A DNA stretch of 64,000 bases from Paenibacillus sp. HB172176 (GTDB taxonomy: Bacteria > Bacillota > Bacilli > Paenibacillales > Paenibacillaceae), in assembly GCF_011947265.1 (NCBI RefSeq), contig NZ_JAATHD010000014.1:98890-162889 (forward strand), in the 5' to 3' direction. The translations under genes were made by a program, and so were the position numbers. Below the pieces are notes generated by a model. That model was not told the origin of the DNA and searched no databases. It worked only from the letters and a program-made list of their open reading frames with translations. Positions 9,004 to 17,596 of this stretch are shown here, piece after piece (position 1 is the stretch's first letter; every line of letters begins with the position of its first letter).

Positions 9004-10182
9004 ATGCCATCTCCTGCTTTATTCATTCATCATCCGGAAGCCATACGCTACAAATTTCACGCGGATCATCCATTCGATCCCATCCGCCAGACTCTGACGA
9101 TGGACTTGCTGCAAGCATCCAATGGATTGAGCGCAGAGCAAATCGCAACGCCAAATCGCAAGATGACCGATGAAGCGCTCACCACTGTTCATCGCGAAGA
9201 CTATGTAAGAGCGGTTAAATCGTTAAGCGAAGCGGAACCGCCTTCCTCCATAATGGACACGGCTGCGGCCTACGGCTTGTCGACGGAGGATACGCCTCTC
9301 TTCACGGGCATGCATGAGGCAGCGGCAGCCATCGCAACGGGCTCACTCACTGCCGCCGAGACGGTTATGAGCGGTCAAGCCGAGCATGCCTTCCATCTCG
9401 CCGGCGGCTTGCATCACGCCTTCCCGGAGCGCGCAGCGGGCTTCTGCGTATACAACGACGCCGCAATCGCGATCAAGCATATTCGCGAGACTTATCATGC
9501 GAGAGTCTTGTATGTCGATACGGATGTTCATCACGGGGATGGGGTGCAATGGATCTTCTACGACGATCCGAATGTGTGCACCTATTCGATTCACGAGACA
9601 GGTAAATTTCTGTTTCCGGGAACCGGCTTTGTCAGCGAGAAAGGGATCGATCTCGGACACGGCGCCTGCTTCAACATGCCGCTCGAGCCGTATACGGAGG
9701 ATGAGTCCTGGCTGGAGAGCTTCTCGGTAACGCTTCGCAAGGTCATAGGCAGCTTCAAGCCCGACGTCATTATCAGCCAGCACGGCTGCGATGCCCACGC
9801 TTATGATCCCCTCTCCCATATTCACTGCAGCATGGGGATTTATAAGGAAATCCCGGCTATCCTTCATGAGCTTGCGCATGTCTATGCTGACGGCCGGTGG
9901 ATCGCTCTCGGAGGAGGGGGCTACGATAGCTGGAGGGTTGTGCCGCGCGCATGGTCGATGGTTTGGCTGGAGATGTCCGGACATCCGCTTGCAGCCGCCA
10001 TTCGTTCCGGGGGAGAGCAAGCGCTTCCTTCCGAGTGGCTCGCCAAGTGGCAGCCGCAAAGCCCGGTACAGCTTCCGAGGACCTGGCTGGAGGATACAGA
10101 GAGCATTCCCCCTATGCCGAGGCGACATGAAATAACGGAGAAGAACCGCCTCACGCAGGCCATCGTCATTCAAGATTTATAG
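9004..10182 (+). CDS. acuC: Acetoin utilisation protein AcuC, histone-deacetylase-family protein deacetylase
   Basis: AcuC removes the acetyl group placed by AcuA and reactivates AcsA. The 392-residue class I/II HDAC fold shows the metal and charge-relay motifs: GGLHHAFPERAAGFCVYND, then VDTDVHHGDGVQ (zinc ligands), and a late GGGGYD. I chose the ATG at 9004 because the protein then begins like B. subtilis AcuC (FIHHPEAIRYKFHADHPF). An upstream in-frame start at 8950 would overlap acuA by 20 bases. The ribosome site (GAGAAAGGA) is rather far from this start, so translation may be coupled to acuA. A shared terminator follows at 10201-10240. Confidence 0.93.
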   Translation: MPSPALFIHHPEAIRYKFHADHPFDPIRQTLTMDLLQASNGLSAEQIATPNRKMTDEALTTVHREDYVRAVKSLSEAEPPSSIMDTAAAYGLSTEDTPLFTGMHEAAAAIATGSLTAAETVMSGQAEHAFHLAGGLHHAFPERAAGFCVYNDAAIAIKHIRETYHARVLYVDTDVHHGDGVQWIFYDDPNVCTYSIHETGKFLFPGTGFVSEKGIDLGHGACFNMPLEPYTEDESWLESFSVTLRKVIGSFKPDVIISQHGCDAHAYDPLSHIHCSMGIYKEIPAILHELAHVYADGRWIALGGGGYDSWRVVPRAWSMVWLEMSGHPLAAAIRSGGEQALPSEWLAKWQPQSPVQLPRTWLEDTESIPPMPRRHEITEKNRLTQAIVIQDL

Positions 10183-10200
10183 GCTCTGCCGCCCTAAAAA

Positions 10201-10240
10201 AAAAAGCAACCGCGAGAGCATGGCTCTTCCGGTTGCTTTT
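10201..10240. terminator. Bidirectional terminator between acuC and mtnN
   Basis: AAAAAGCAACCG pairs with CGGTTGCTTTT, with an inner GAGAGC/GGCTCT stem. It is flanked by A and T tracts and lies between convergent genes. Confidence 0.85.
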
Positions 10241-10273
10241 CGTTCATCCTATACTCTTATCGCCGCGCATGAC

Positions 10274-10972
10274 TCACAGATTTTTGACGATTTCGTCAAT
10301 CATCTGATAGGAATGCTCGGAAGCCTCCTGCGTAAATTCAGCGAAATTCACGTGAGCGGAGCCGTCAGCCTTGTCCGACATCGAACGAATAACCACAAAC
10401 GGTATTTCGTTCATAACGCATACCTGGGCGACGGCCGCTCCTTCCATCTCCGCGCAAGCCCCATGAAAAATCTCATGAAGCCTCGAAACCGTGTCTCGGC
10501 TGGCGATGAATTGATCGCCGGAGAGCACCTTGCCTGCCAGACTGCGGCCGGAGAAAAGCTTCTCTCCCGCTTCCGCAGCCAGACGGACAAGATTTTCATC
10601 CGCTTTGAATTCAGAGACGGGGTGAAAAGGAATTTCGCCCTTGGCGTATCCGAGAGGGCTGCAGTCCATGTCATGCTGAATGCATGTTGTCGAGATCACG
10701 ATATCTCCAATATTCAAGCTCGGATCAAGAGCGCCTGCTACGCCCGTGAACAGCACGCAATCCGCCCCTGCGTCGATAAGCAGCTGCGTGCAGACCGCCG
10801 CATTCACCTTGCCTACGCCTGATTTGCAATAGATAACAGCTTTCCCGTGCAAGCTTCCTTCGAAATAGGCGATGCCTGCGCGGGTAAAGCTTGTTGCGTT
10901 TTCTACATGCTCGTGAAGAAATTGAATTTCTTCAGCCATTGCGCCGATGATGCCGATTTTGTTCCATGCCAT
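10274..10972 (-). CDS. mtnN: 5'-methylthioadenosine/S-adenosylhomocysteine nucleosidase
   Basis: MtnN (Pfs) cleaves adenine from methylthioadenosine and S-adenosylhomocysteine, serving methionine salvage and removal of SAH. The 232 residues have the family start KIGIIGAMAEEIQ, the ribose/adenine pocket VFTGVAGAL and GDIVISTTCIQHDMD, the MEGAAVAQV segment and the late SDKADGSAH motif with the catalytic aspartate. It begins 5 bases after the ccpA stop, and its ribosome site GGAGG lies in the last ccpA codons, so the two are probably co-transcribed. Confidence 0.95.
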   Translation of the reverse strand: MAWNKIGIIGAMAEEIQFLHEHVENATSFTRAGIAYFEGSLHGKAVIYCKSGVGKVNAAVCTQLLIDAGADCVLFTGVAGALDPSLNIGDIVISTTCIQHDMDCSPLGYAKGEIPFHPVSEFKADENLVRLAAEAGEKLFSGRSLAGKVLSGDQFIASRDTVSRLHEIFHGACAEMEGAAVAQVCVMNEIPFVVIRSMSDKADGSAHVNFAEFTQEASEHSYQMIDEIVKNL

Positions 10973-10977
10973 TGCTT

Positions 10978-11982
10978 CTATGCGCCTCCAACCGATTGAC
11001 GCGTCACAATTTCATGCGGCAGCACGACCTTGGACATTTCCACATTTTCCTTCTTCATGAGCTTCGTCAGAAGCCTCATCGACACCGCTCCGATATCGTA
11101 CATCGGCTGGGCGACCGCGGTCAGCTGAGGTCTGACCATCGAAGCCATGCGGCTGTTGTCCACCGAAATAACGGAAATATCTCTTGGCACTTGCAAGCCT
11201 GAATCCTGAATGCAATGAATCGCTCCAATCGCCATTTCGTCCGTCGCGGAGAAGACCGCAGTCGGGCGATTCTCCATATCGACAAAATATTTCATCGCCT
11301 CGACTCCCGATTCATAGCGGTAGTTGCCGATACGCACCAAGGAATCGTCGTACGGAAGCCCCGAGCTCTCCATTGCCCTCTTGTAGCCTTGGAATCTGGC
11401 GTAGCCATTCGAAGGATCCTGCAGCGTGCCGCTGATCATCGCAATTCGTTTGTGTCCCTGGCTGATCAGCTTCATGACAGCATCATACGCGGCTTCCTCA
11501 TGATTGATATCCACGGAAGGAATCTGATTGCTGTCATCGCTGGTCGCGCACAGCACGATCGGCACATTCGCGGTCTTGAACGCTTGAAGATGCTCGTCCG
11601 TTACCGCGCCGCCCATGAACAACAGTCCATCTACCTGCTTCTCCAGCAACGTGTTAATGACGCGAATTTCCTTTTCCTTGCGCTTGTCCGCGTTGCAGAG
11701 AATAATATTATAATGATACATATTCGCAATATCTTCGATTCCCCGCGCGACTTCGGCGAATATCGCATTGGAAATGTCCGGAATAACGACTCCGACCGTT
11801 GTTGTTTTCTTGCTGGCCAAGCCTCTGGCAACCGCATTAGGACGATAGCCCAGAAGCTCAATTGCTTCAAAAACCTTTTTTCTCGTCGCCGGCTTTACAT
11901 TCGGGTTGTTATTGACCACTCTGGATACCGTCGCCATCGAAACGCCTGCTTCTCTTGCTACATCATAAATGGTTACCGTCAC
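10978..11982 (-). CDS. ccpA: Catabolite control protein A (LacI family)
   Basis: CcpA is the global carbon regulator of Bacillota; with Ser46-phosphorylated HPr it binds cre sites. The GTG start at 11982 gives 334 residues, exactly the B. subtilis length, beginning MTVTIYDVAREAGVSMATVSRVV, and has GGAGAG upstream. The frame stays open further upstream without a better ribosome site. The helix-turn-helix spans about residues 4-24, the hinge helix follows near YRPNAVARGLASKKT, and the periplasmic-binding-protein core covers the rest. A sigma-A promoter lies at 12036-12064 and a cre-like sequence at 12101-12114. mtnN follows directly. Confidence 0.97.
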   Translation of the reverse strand: MTVTIYDVAREAGVSMATVSRVVNNNPNVKPATRKKVFEAIELLGYRPNAVARGLASKKTTTVGVVIPDISNAIFAEVARGIEDIANMYHYNIILCNADKRKEKEIRVINTLLEKQVDGLLFMGGAVTDEHLQAFKTANVPIVLCATSDDSNQIPSVDINHEEAAYDAVMKLISQGHKRIAMISGTLQDPSNGYARFQGYKRAMESSGLPYDDSLVRIGNYRYESGVEAMKYFVDMENRPTAVFSATDEMAIGAIHCIQDSGLQVPRDISVISVDNSRMASMVRPQLTAVAQPMYDIGAVSMRLLTKLMKKENVEMSKVVLPHEIVTRQSVGGA

Positions 11983-12035
11983 GGGATCTCTCTCCATTTG
12001 CTCAGATTTTTTTTCGTTCGTTACGTTTGAAAATA

Positions 12036-12064
12036 ATGATAGCACAAAGGTACAAGCAACGCAA
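12036..12064 (-). promoter_or_regulatory. Sigma-A promoter of ccpA
   Basis: Minus-strand TTGCGT (12064-12059), a 17-base spacer and TATCAT (12041-12036). The start codon follows about 54 bases downstream. Confidence 0.6.
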
Positions 12065-12100
12065 AACATTAATCGTCAAAAACCTTGTTATATCGTGCTT

Positions 12101-12114
12101 TCATTGCGTTTTCA
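12101..12114 (-). promoter_or_regulatory. cre-like site upstream of the ccpA promoter
   Basis: Minus-strand TGAAAACGCAATGA matches TGWAANCGNTNWCA at 12 of 14 positions and lies about 37 bases upstream of the -35 box. It could mediate autoregulation; the match is imperfect. Confidence 0.4.
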
Positions 12115-12135
12115 CGAGGTCGGAAGAAAAGAAAA

Positions 12136-12165
12136 GACAGGGGGAAAACGCTGTTCCCGCCTGTC
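12136..12165 (-). terminator. Terminator of the zinc-ribbon gene
   Basis: GACAGG-CGGGAA arms pair with TTCCC-CCTGTC around a short loop. On the minus strand the stem is followed by TTTTCTTTTC. It separates the upstream gene from the ccpA promoter. Confidence 0.7.
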
Positions 12166-12212
12166 AAAATCCCCTTTTTCTTCAACCTGTTTCCTGAATG
12201 TAAGGAGTGCTG

Positions 12213-12626
12213 TTATGTATGCAAGATTCGTCTGCTAATCTGCTGCAGCCGCTTGTTCAAATCATCGATCCACGGCTGATCGTCAAGCTTCTGCGCAATC
12301 AAATAAAGATCCAGAAGCGTATTGATACGCTGCTCAATCATCGCCTCCACCTCGGGCTGTCCCGGCATTTGCCTGTTGGCCCGGGCTTCCACCAGCAAAT
12401 CCGCCCATTCATTGCATTCATTGAACAGAAAGGATTGTTTGCCCGGTTCATTGCCGAGCTTCGCGATCAAGCCCGTCAAATCCGGCTTAACCTCTGGAAT
12501 GACTTCACTTCGGCTGCATTCCTGGCAAGAGAAGATGGGTACATTATCGATCTCTACCTTCCCCGAATAAATGACCGTTCGTAATTTCATCTTCATCATG
12601 TTGCCGCATTGACATTTCTTCTGCAT
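12213..12626 (-). CDS. Small zinc-ribbon-like protein (YgiT-type finger), function unknown
   Basis: The 137-residue protein begins MQKKCQCGN and carries a second CQEC pair about 35 residues on, spacing that fits a YgiT-like zinc ribbon. A beta-rich segment (VIYSGKVEIDNVPIF) lies between the pairs. The C-terminal two thirds is helical and acidic without known motifs. The start is set by AAGGAG 9 bases before ATG 12626. No antitoxin-type DNA-binding domain and no toxin partner are visible, so I do not call it a toxin-antitoxin gene. It has its own terminator. Confidence 0.7.
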   Translation of the reverse strand: MQKKCQCGNMMKMKLRTVIYSGKVEIDNVPIFSCQECSRSEVIPEVKPDLTGLIAKLGNEPGKQSFLFNECNEWADLLVEARANRQMPGQPEVEAMIEQRINTLLDLYLIAQKLDDQPWIDDLNKRLQQISRRILHT

Positions 12627-12764
12627 GTGGGTCAACTCCTTCTCAAAGCGGCATTTTCGCCAGCTTAATACCTCTGTCCATTTTGAGAGTGAGTAAAACA
12701 TTCGACCTTTTTTGCCAAAAATCCTGCTTACGGCGCTATGTAATTTTTACTATGGAAGATTGCG

Positions 12765-13190
12765 TCATGCTCGCAGCGCGATGCGTCTCCAAATCCTTAA
12801 AAGCGGAGGAAGCATGATGACGACGGTCCACAGGAAGGCTCCAATTAGATCATGCTTGATATCCTGTACATCGGTTGATCTCCCTGCGACAAAGGATTGA
12901 TGATATTCATCGGTAACGCCGTAAAGCCCGCAGGCCGCTATGATGACCAGCTTCCAAACGATGCGCTCGGATCGCGCTCCAATGCCGAAATCAAACGCTG
13001 CCGCCAACACGAAATAAGTGACAAAATGTCCCCAATTAAAATCCTGCATGGCCGGAAACAGTTTCTGAAACCACGGCAGAAAGGTGTTCACTTCCTCACC
13101 CGTTTGGGCGGACAATAGGAATATGACGAGCATCCAGCCTGCCAGCACAAGCACGCGAATCGTATTTTTGACCGCTTTGAATTGATTCAT
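12765..13190 (-). CDS. VanZ-like family membrane protein
   Basis: The 141-residue protein has four predicted membrane segments (about 10-30, 55-75, 82-100, 112-135) and the VanZ-family signature NWGHFVTYFVLA followed by TDEYHQSFVAGRSTDVQDIKHDLIGA. VanZ proteins are linked to low-level teicoplanin resistance and envelope traits, but this family is wide and most members have no known role. The start is ATG 13190 with AAGGAG 6 bases upstream. It is divergent from the PfpI gene with a 54-base gap. Confidence 0.85.
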   Translation of the reverse strand: MNQFKAVKNTIRVLVLAGWMLVIFLLSAQTGEEVNTFLPWFQKLFPAMQDFNWGHFVTYFVLAAAFDFGIGARSERIVWKLVIIAACGLYGVTDEYHQSFVAGRSTDVQDIKHDLIGAFLWTVVIMLPPLLRIWRRIALRA

Positions 13191-13244
13191 ATAATCTCCT
13201 TCGTTACAATAAGAATGAAATGTCACTAGGAATGGAGGCTTATT

Positions 13245-13775
13245 ATGTCCTTGCAAAACAAGACGGTTATCTGTTTGCTTGACGACGAGTTCGAGGATCT
13301 CGAGCTATGGTATCCGGTCTATCGCGCGCGCGAAGCCGGCGCGACCGTGCTCTACGCGGGTCCCGAGAAAGGCAGGAAGCATATCGGCAAATACGGCGTC
13401 CCCGCTGTAGCCGATCTATCCTTCGATGAAGTGCGCAGCGATGAAATCATCGGGCTTCTCGTCCCCGGAGGCTGGGCGCCGGACAAGCTGAGACGATATC
13501 CCAAGGTGCTCCGGCTTGTACAAGAAATGAACGAGGCGAACAAGCCGATCGGCCAAATTTGCCACGCCGGGTGGGTGCTCATCTCCGCCAAAATCCTGGA
13601 AGGACGGAAGGTCACCTCCACGCCGGGCATCCGCGACGATATGGAGAATGCGGGAGCTTCCTGGTTCGACGAAGAGGTTGTCGTGGACGGCAATCTCATC
13701 TCCGCTCGCAGACCGCCCGATCTTCCCGAATACGCCAAGGCCTTCGTAGACGCATTAGAACAGCGAATGGGTTAA
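13245..13775 (+). CDS. DJ-1/PfpI family protein (general stress protein 18-like)
   Basis: PfpI/DJ-1 proteins act as deglycases, chaperones or proteases under stress. The 176-residue chain has the conserved nucleophile elbow GQICHAGW with cysteine followed by histidine, and an N-terminal DDEFEDLELWYP segment carrying the catalytic-site acidic residues. The start ATG has GGAGG 7 bases upstream. Its last 4 bases overlap the convergent ptsI stop, and both share a hairpin that spans the stop codons. The exact reaction cannot be told from sequence. Confidence 0.88.
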   Translation: MSLQNKTVICLLDDEFEDLELWYPVYRAREAGATVLYAGPEKGRKHIGKYGVPAVADLSFDEVRSDEIIGLLVPGGWAPDKLRRYPKVLRLVQEMNEANKPIGQICHAGWVLISAKILEGRKVTSTPGIRDDMENAGASWFDEEVVVDGNLISARRPPDLPEYAKAFVDALEQRMG

Positions 13776-13787
13776 CCATTCGCTGTT
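13759..13787. terminator. Shared terminator embedded in overlapping stop codons of pfpI and ptsI
   Basis: AACAGCGAATGG (13759-13770) pairs with CCATTCGCTGTT (13776-13787) around 5 bases. The two convergent genes overlap by 4 bases inside this hairpin, so the terminator is also coding sequence for both proteins. Confidence 0.75.
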
Positions 13788-15514
13788 TGTTCGTCTACGG
13801 AAAGCATATAGCTTTGCAGCATCTCCTTGATCTCGGTTCCCGTTCGGCAGCGCTGCAGCTCCTTGAAGACGGAGACGCTGTCATCCTGCCTTGTACATAG
13901 CAGCCTTTTCTTCACATGCAGAATCGAATGAGCCGACATGCTGAGCTCGTCTACGTCAAGACTGAGCCATATCGGCAGCGCTCTGAGATCTCCAGCCAGT
14001 TCCCCGCACACCCCTACCGTTACTCCATGCGCCTTGGCCGCCTTGACCGTATTCCCCAGCATGCGCAGCAATGCAGGATGGAATGGCTCGTACAGATGCG
14101 CGATCTCCTCGTTCATACGATCGACCGCAAGCGTGAATTGCACGAGATCATTCGTCCCGATACTGAAGAAATCAACCTCCTGGGCGAGCAGATCGGCAAT
14201 CATGACCGCTGCCGGCACTTCAATCATAATGCCTGTTTTGATTCCTCCATCGAAGGCGATGCCCTCGCTCTCCAGCTCTTGCTTCGCTTCCTGGAGCAAT
14301 CTGTTGGCGGCTCTGACTTCTTCGACCGAAGAGATCAGCGGATACATCAGCTTGATCTTCCCAAAGGCGCTCGCTCGAAGAATGGCGCGAAGCTGCGTCT
14401 TGAACAGCTCCGTCTTATCCAGCGATATGCGAATGGCGCGGTACCCGAGGAACGGATTATCCTCCTCCGGCAGCTCGAAATAGTCCAGTTGCTTGTCTCC
14501 GCCGACATCCAGCGTGCGGATTACAAGCGGTTCCCCGGCCAGCTTCTCCACAACGCTTCGATAAACCTCAAGCTGCTCTTCCTCTAGGGGGAAACGATTC
14601 CGATCCATGTAGAGAAATTCGGTTCGGAACAAACCGACGCCGTCCGCGCCCGAAGACAGGGCGATATCCAGCTCCTTCATCGAGCTGATGTTGGCGGCCA
14701 GGCGCAGTGACTTGCCGTCGGGCGTAACGGAATGATGATGGATGAAATGCTGCAGATGCTTCTTCGCTTCCGCTTGCTTGATCTGCAGCGCTTCGTATTT
14801 GGCAATCAGGCCGTCATCCGGATTCAGATACAGGATGCCTTCGCTGCCGTCGATAATCAGAATTTGTCCGGTTGTGATCTCGTCTTCCAGGTTCGGCTCA
14901 ATGCCCACGACGAGCGGAATGCCGAGCGCTCGCGCCATAATGGAGGAATGAGAGGTCGTGCTGCCCGCCAAGGTGACAATGCCGAGCACATGATCCGGAT
15001 TAATATGCGCAAGCTGGGACGGCGAAAGCTCCTTCGCGATGAGAATGAACGGCTGTGTGTCGGTCGGCAGCTTGATCTCGGGCACGCCAAGCAGATGCTT
15101 GAGCAGACGATTGCCGACATCCTTAATATCAAGCGCTCTCTCCTTCATATACTCGTCGTCGAGCAAATCGAACATCGTGACGAAATGATCGATCGCTTCT
15201 TTGACGGCGACTTCCGCGGCCTTGTACTGCCGCCTAATAATGCCTTGAATTTCATTCATGAAGACGGGATCGTCCAGAATCGCGATATGCGCGTCGAAGA
15301 TTTGACTTTCATCCGCGCCCACGACTTCGCAAAGCTCGGCTTTAATCTGCTGAATTTCATCCTTCGACGTCCGAATGCCCTCATAGACCCGTTCGAATTC
15401 GCGGGCAAAATCAGCAACATCTATCTTCTGCTCGGGCACTTCCCATTCCCAGTTGGGCAAGACGAACGATTTCCCGATAGCGATGCCCGTTGAGGCGCCA
15501 ATTCCACGAATCAT
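13772..15514 (-). CDS. ptsI: Phosphoenolpyruvate-protein phosphotransferase, PTS enzyme I
   Basis: Enzyme I takes phosphate from PEP and passes it to HPr, starting the PTS chain. The 580 residues contain the phosphohistidine His189 in the STTSHSSIMARA motif, the PEP-binding FRTEFLYMDR and GIMIEVPAAVMIAD segments, and the catalytic cysteine in GVCGELAGD. The start codon overlaps the ptsG stop (ATGA), so the two are translationally coupled. Unlike B. subtilis ptsGHI there is no ptsH between them, and HPr must be encoded elsewhere. Confidence 0.96.
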   Translation of the reverse strand: MIRGIGASTGIAIGKSFVLPNWEWEVPEQKIDVADFAREFERVYEGIRTSKDEIQQIKAELCEVVGADESQIFDAHIAILDDPVFMNEIQGIIRRQYKAAEVAVKEAIDHFVTMFDLLDDEYMKERALDIKDVGNRLLKHLLGVPEIKLPTDTQPFILIAKELSPSQLAHINPDHVLGIVTLAGSTTSHSSIMARALGIPLVVGIEPNLEDEITTGQILIIDGSEGILYLNPDDGLIAKYEALQIKQAEAKKHLQHFIHHHSVTPDGKSLRLAANISSMKELDIALSSGADGVGLFRTEFLYMDRNRFPLEEEQLEVYRSVVEKLAGEPLVIRTLDVGGDKQLDYFELPEEDNPFLGYRAIRISLDKTELFKTQLRAILRASAFGKIKLMYPLISSVEEVRAANRLLQEAKQELESEGIAFDGGIKTGIMIEVPAAVMIADLLAQEVDFFSIGTNDLVQFTLAVDRMNEEIAHLYEPFHPALLRMLGNTVKAAKAHGVTVGVCGELAGDLRALPIWLSLDVDELSMSAHSILHVKKRLLCTRQDDSVSVFKELQRCRTGTEIKEMLQSYMLSVDEQTANG

Positions 15515-17397
15515 TGCGTTTCCCCTCCACCATTGCTCTCTTTAAGTACGACTGACATCACTGAGGATTGCCCCTTCTTCACGGACTTGAAGGGAGCGTA
15601 TCTCCAGGATTGAACAAGATCCGTATTCGTAATAACCATTGGTGTTGCGAGCGACTTGCTTTCCTTGCGAATCTTCTGAAGGTTGAAGCGAATGAGCAGC
15701 ATGCCGGGAGTCACCTTATCTCCTTCTTTCACCATCGCCTCGAAATACGATTTTCCCGCAAGCTGCGACGTATCGATGCCGATATGCAGCAGCACTTCCA
15801 GCCCCTCCTTCGTCCGTATGCCGATGGCATGCATGGTCGGATAGATATGGATGACCTTGCCGCTGACCGGAGACACAAGCTCTCCGCGATCCGGCAGGAA
15901 GGCCACGCCTTGTCCGACCAGATTGCCGGCAAAAATAGGATCGGGCACATCCTTGAGCGGAATCATTCGTCCTTGCACCGGCGAATGGAACGATACCTGC
16001 TCCTGATCGCGGCGAATCGTCTTCAGCATCTCTTCGCGAATCAGCTCCGAGAAGGTGCCGAATACAACCTGCACATGGCCCCCTCCAAGCCTGATGACGC
16101 CGGCCGCGCCAAGATTGCGAAGCGCATTGACATCAATGATCTTCTCGTTCGATAGCTTGAGTCGCAGTCTCGTAATACAGGACTCCATCTGCACGATATT
16201 GCCCTTGCCGCCGATTGCTTGCAGAATCAGAGGCGCCCGGTATGGAATATCGCCCGCCCATTCATCGAGCTGCGAGCCCTCCTCACGGCCCGGAGTTGGA
16301 ATGCGAAAGCGTCGAATCGCCCAGCGGAACAACGTATAATAGACGACTCCGACCACGATTCCAATCGGAAGAATAAGCCATCCCCTCGTCGCAAGATGCT
16401 CATTGATGATGAAGTCAATTGCGCCAGCCGAGAAGGAGAAGCCGTGATGAATGCCCAGCTCATAGGTCACCCACATAATGGCTCCGGACAACAAGGCATG
16501 AACGACATATAGATAGGGAGCCACGAACAGAAAAGCGAATTCCACCGGCTCGGTCACGCCGGTCAGAAACGAAGCCAGCGCGGCATAGAGGAAGGTTTTG
16601 CGTATCTTGGGCTTAAGATCCTCCCGCGCCTCGTGAATGATCGCGAAGGCAATCGCGGGCAGCGCGAACATCATGGTCGGATAGAGTCCGGCCATGAACG
16701 AGCCCGCGGCGGGATCTCCCGCGAAAAAGCGCGGCAAATCACCGAACACAAGCTGGCCGGTATCGGTCTCGTAAGCGCCGATCTGGAACCAAAACACGTG
16801 ACTGACGAGATGATGCATGCCGAATACGACCAGAATGCGAAGCACGAATCCGAACAGGAATACGCCGAAGCCTCCGCCGGAGGCAACAATATCTCCCAGC
16901 TTAATCAGCATATTCTGAACGGACGGAGCAATCTGCACCATGCCGATAGAGAACAGCAGCGAGAGAAAGCTCATGAACAACGGAACAAATCTCGGTCCGC
17001 CGAAGAATTGAATATATTCAGGCAGACGGAGATCCTTAAATCGCTCATAGCTCATACCCGCCGCGATTCCGAAGAAAGCGCCGATAAACACAGTCGGCTC
17101 AATCTCCACATTCCCTGATTGCAATACGCCGTCATAAATAATCATGCCGACAAAGGCGCCCATTCCCGCAGACAAAGCGTTGCTCGTAAACCCGAGCGCA
17201 ATGCCCACCGCGAAAAGATAGGGCAAATAATAAAATATGGTATCACTTGCCGCCTCCAAATATTGCGACATGACGGGCAAGCCTATGTAATCCCAAGGCA
17301 ATCCGCTGAGACTGAGAAACACCGCAGCTGCCGGAAGCACAATCATAGGCAGCATGAAGGCTCTGCCAAGCTGTTGCAGGCTTCCTATGAACGTCAT
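15511..17397 (-). CDS. ptsG: PTS glucose/N-acetylglucosamine-type transporter EIICBA
   Basis: This permease imports and phosphorylates a sugar of the glucose superfamily. The 628 residues give EIIC (about 1-365, with AGDPAAGSFMAGLYPTMMF and the GVTEPVEF substrate loop at 280-287), EIIB with phospho-Cys407 in ESCITRLRL, and EIIA with His522 and phospho-His537 (LLHIGIDT). All active-site residues are present. Start ATG 17397 has AGGAGGG upstream. It is transcribed with ptsI from a consensus promoter at 17518-17546. The leader carries an exact 43-base tandem repeat. The domain order fits PtsG; a GlcNAc-specific NagP type cannot be excluded, hence the moderate confidence in the symbol. Confidence 0.82.
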   Translation of the reverse strand: MTFIGSLQQLGRAFMLPMIVLPAAAVFLSLSGLPWDYIGLPVMSQYLEAASDTIFYYLPYLFAVGIALGFTSNALSAGMGAFVGMIIYDGVLQSGNVEIEPTVFIGAFFGIAAGMSYERFKDLRLPEYIQFFGGPRFVPLFMSFLSLLFSIGMVQIAPSVQNMLIKLGDIVASGGGFGVFLFGFVLRILVVFGMHHLVSHVFWFQIGAYETDTGQLVFGDLPRFFAGDPAAGSFMAGLYPTMMFALPAIAFAIIHEAREDLKPKIRKTFLYAALASFLTGVTEPVEFAFLFVAPYLYVVHALLSGAIMWVTYELGIHHGFSFSAGAIDFIINEHLATRGWLILPIGIVVGVVYYTLFRWAIRRFRIPTPGREEGSQLDEWAGDIPYRAPLILQAIGGKGNIVQMESCITRLRLKLSNEKIIDVNALRNLGAAGVIRLGGGHVQVVFGTFSELIREEMLKTIRRDQEQVSFHSPVQGRMIPLKDVPDPIFAGNLVGQGVAFLPDRGELVSPVSGKVIHIYPTMHAIGIRTKEGLEVLLHIGIDTSQLAGKSYFEAMVKEGDKVTPGMLLIRFNLQKIRKESKSLATPMVITNTDLVQSWRYAPFKSVKKGQSSVMSVVLKESNGGGETQ

Positions 17398-17428
17398 CTT
17401 GTCCCTCCTAAAAAAAATATCCGCATAC

Positions 17429-17514
17429 ATCAAAGCTTGCATGCAGCCGAGCTTTTCGGACGACTACTATTATCAAAGCTTGCATGCAGCCGAGCTTTTC
17501 GGACGACTACTATT
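17429..17514 (-). repeat. Exact 43-bp tandem duplication forming the ptsG 5' leader
   Basis: Positions 17429-17471 and 17472-17514 are identical, head to tail. Both lie downstream of the ptsG -10 box, so the mRNA leader consists almost wholly of two copies. Each RNA copy can form AAAGCU/AGCUUU and CCGA/UCGG stems. The lack of any difference between copies points to a recent duplication or to selection for a paired element. Confidence 0.9.
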
Positions 17515-17517
17515 ACG

Positions 17518-17546
17518 ATGTTAAGCGTTGTCATATCGTTTGTCAA
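17518..17546 (-). promoter_or_regulatory. Sigma-A promoter of ptsG-ptsI
   Basis: Minus-strand TTGACA (17546-17541), 17-base spacer, TAACAT (17523-17518). Transcription would start near 17511, at the edge of the duplicated leader. Confidence 0.8.
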
Positions 17547-17596
17547 AAAGAAGACGAGCTTGTCGCAGCCCGTCCCCTTCCCGATTGTGAATGCCT

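Noticed and set aside
12213..12626. MqsA-like antitoxin
   Set aside because: The zinc pairs are similar, but there is no C-terminal helix-turn-helix and no toxin gene beside it.
17434..17445. AAGCTTGCATGC in the ptsG leader resembles a cloning-vector polylinker
   Set aside because: The match stops after 12 bases, occurs in both repeat copies and is flanked by native promoter and leader sequence.
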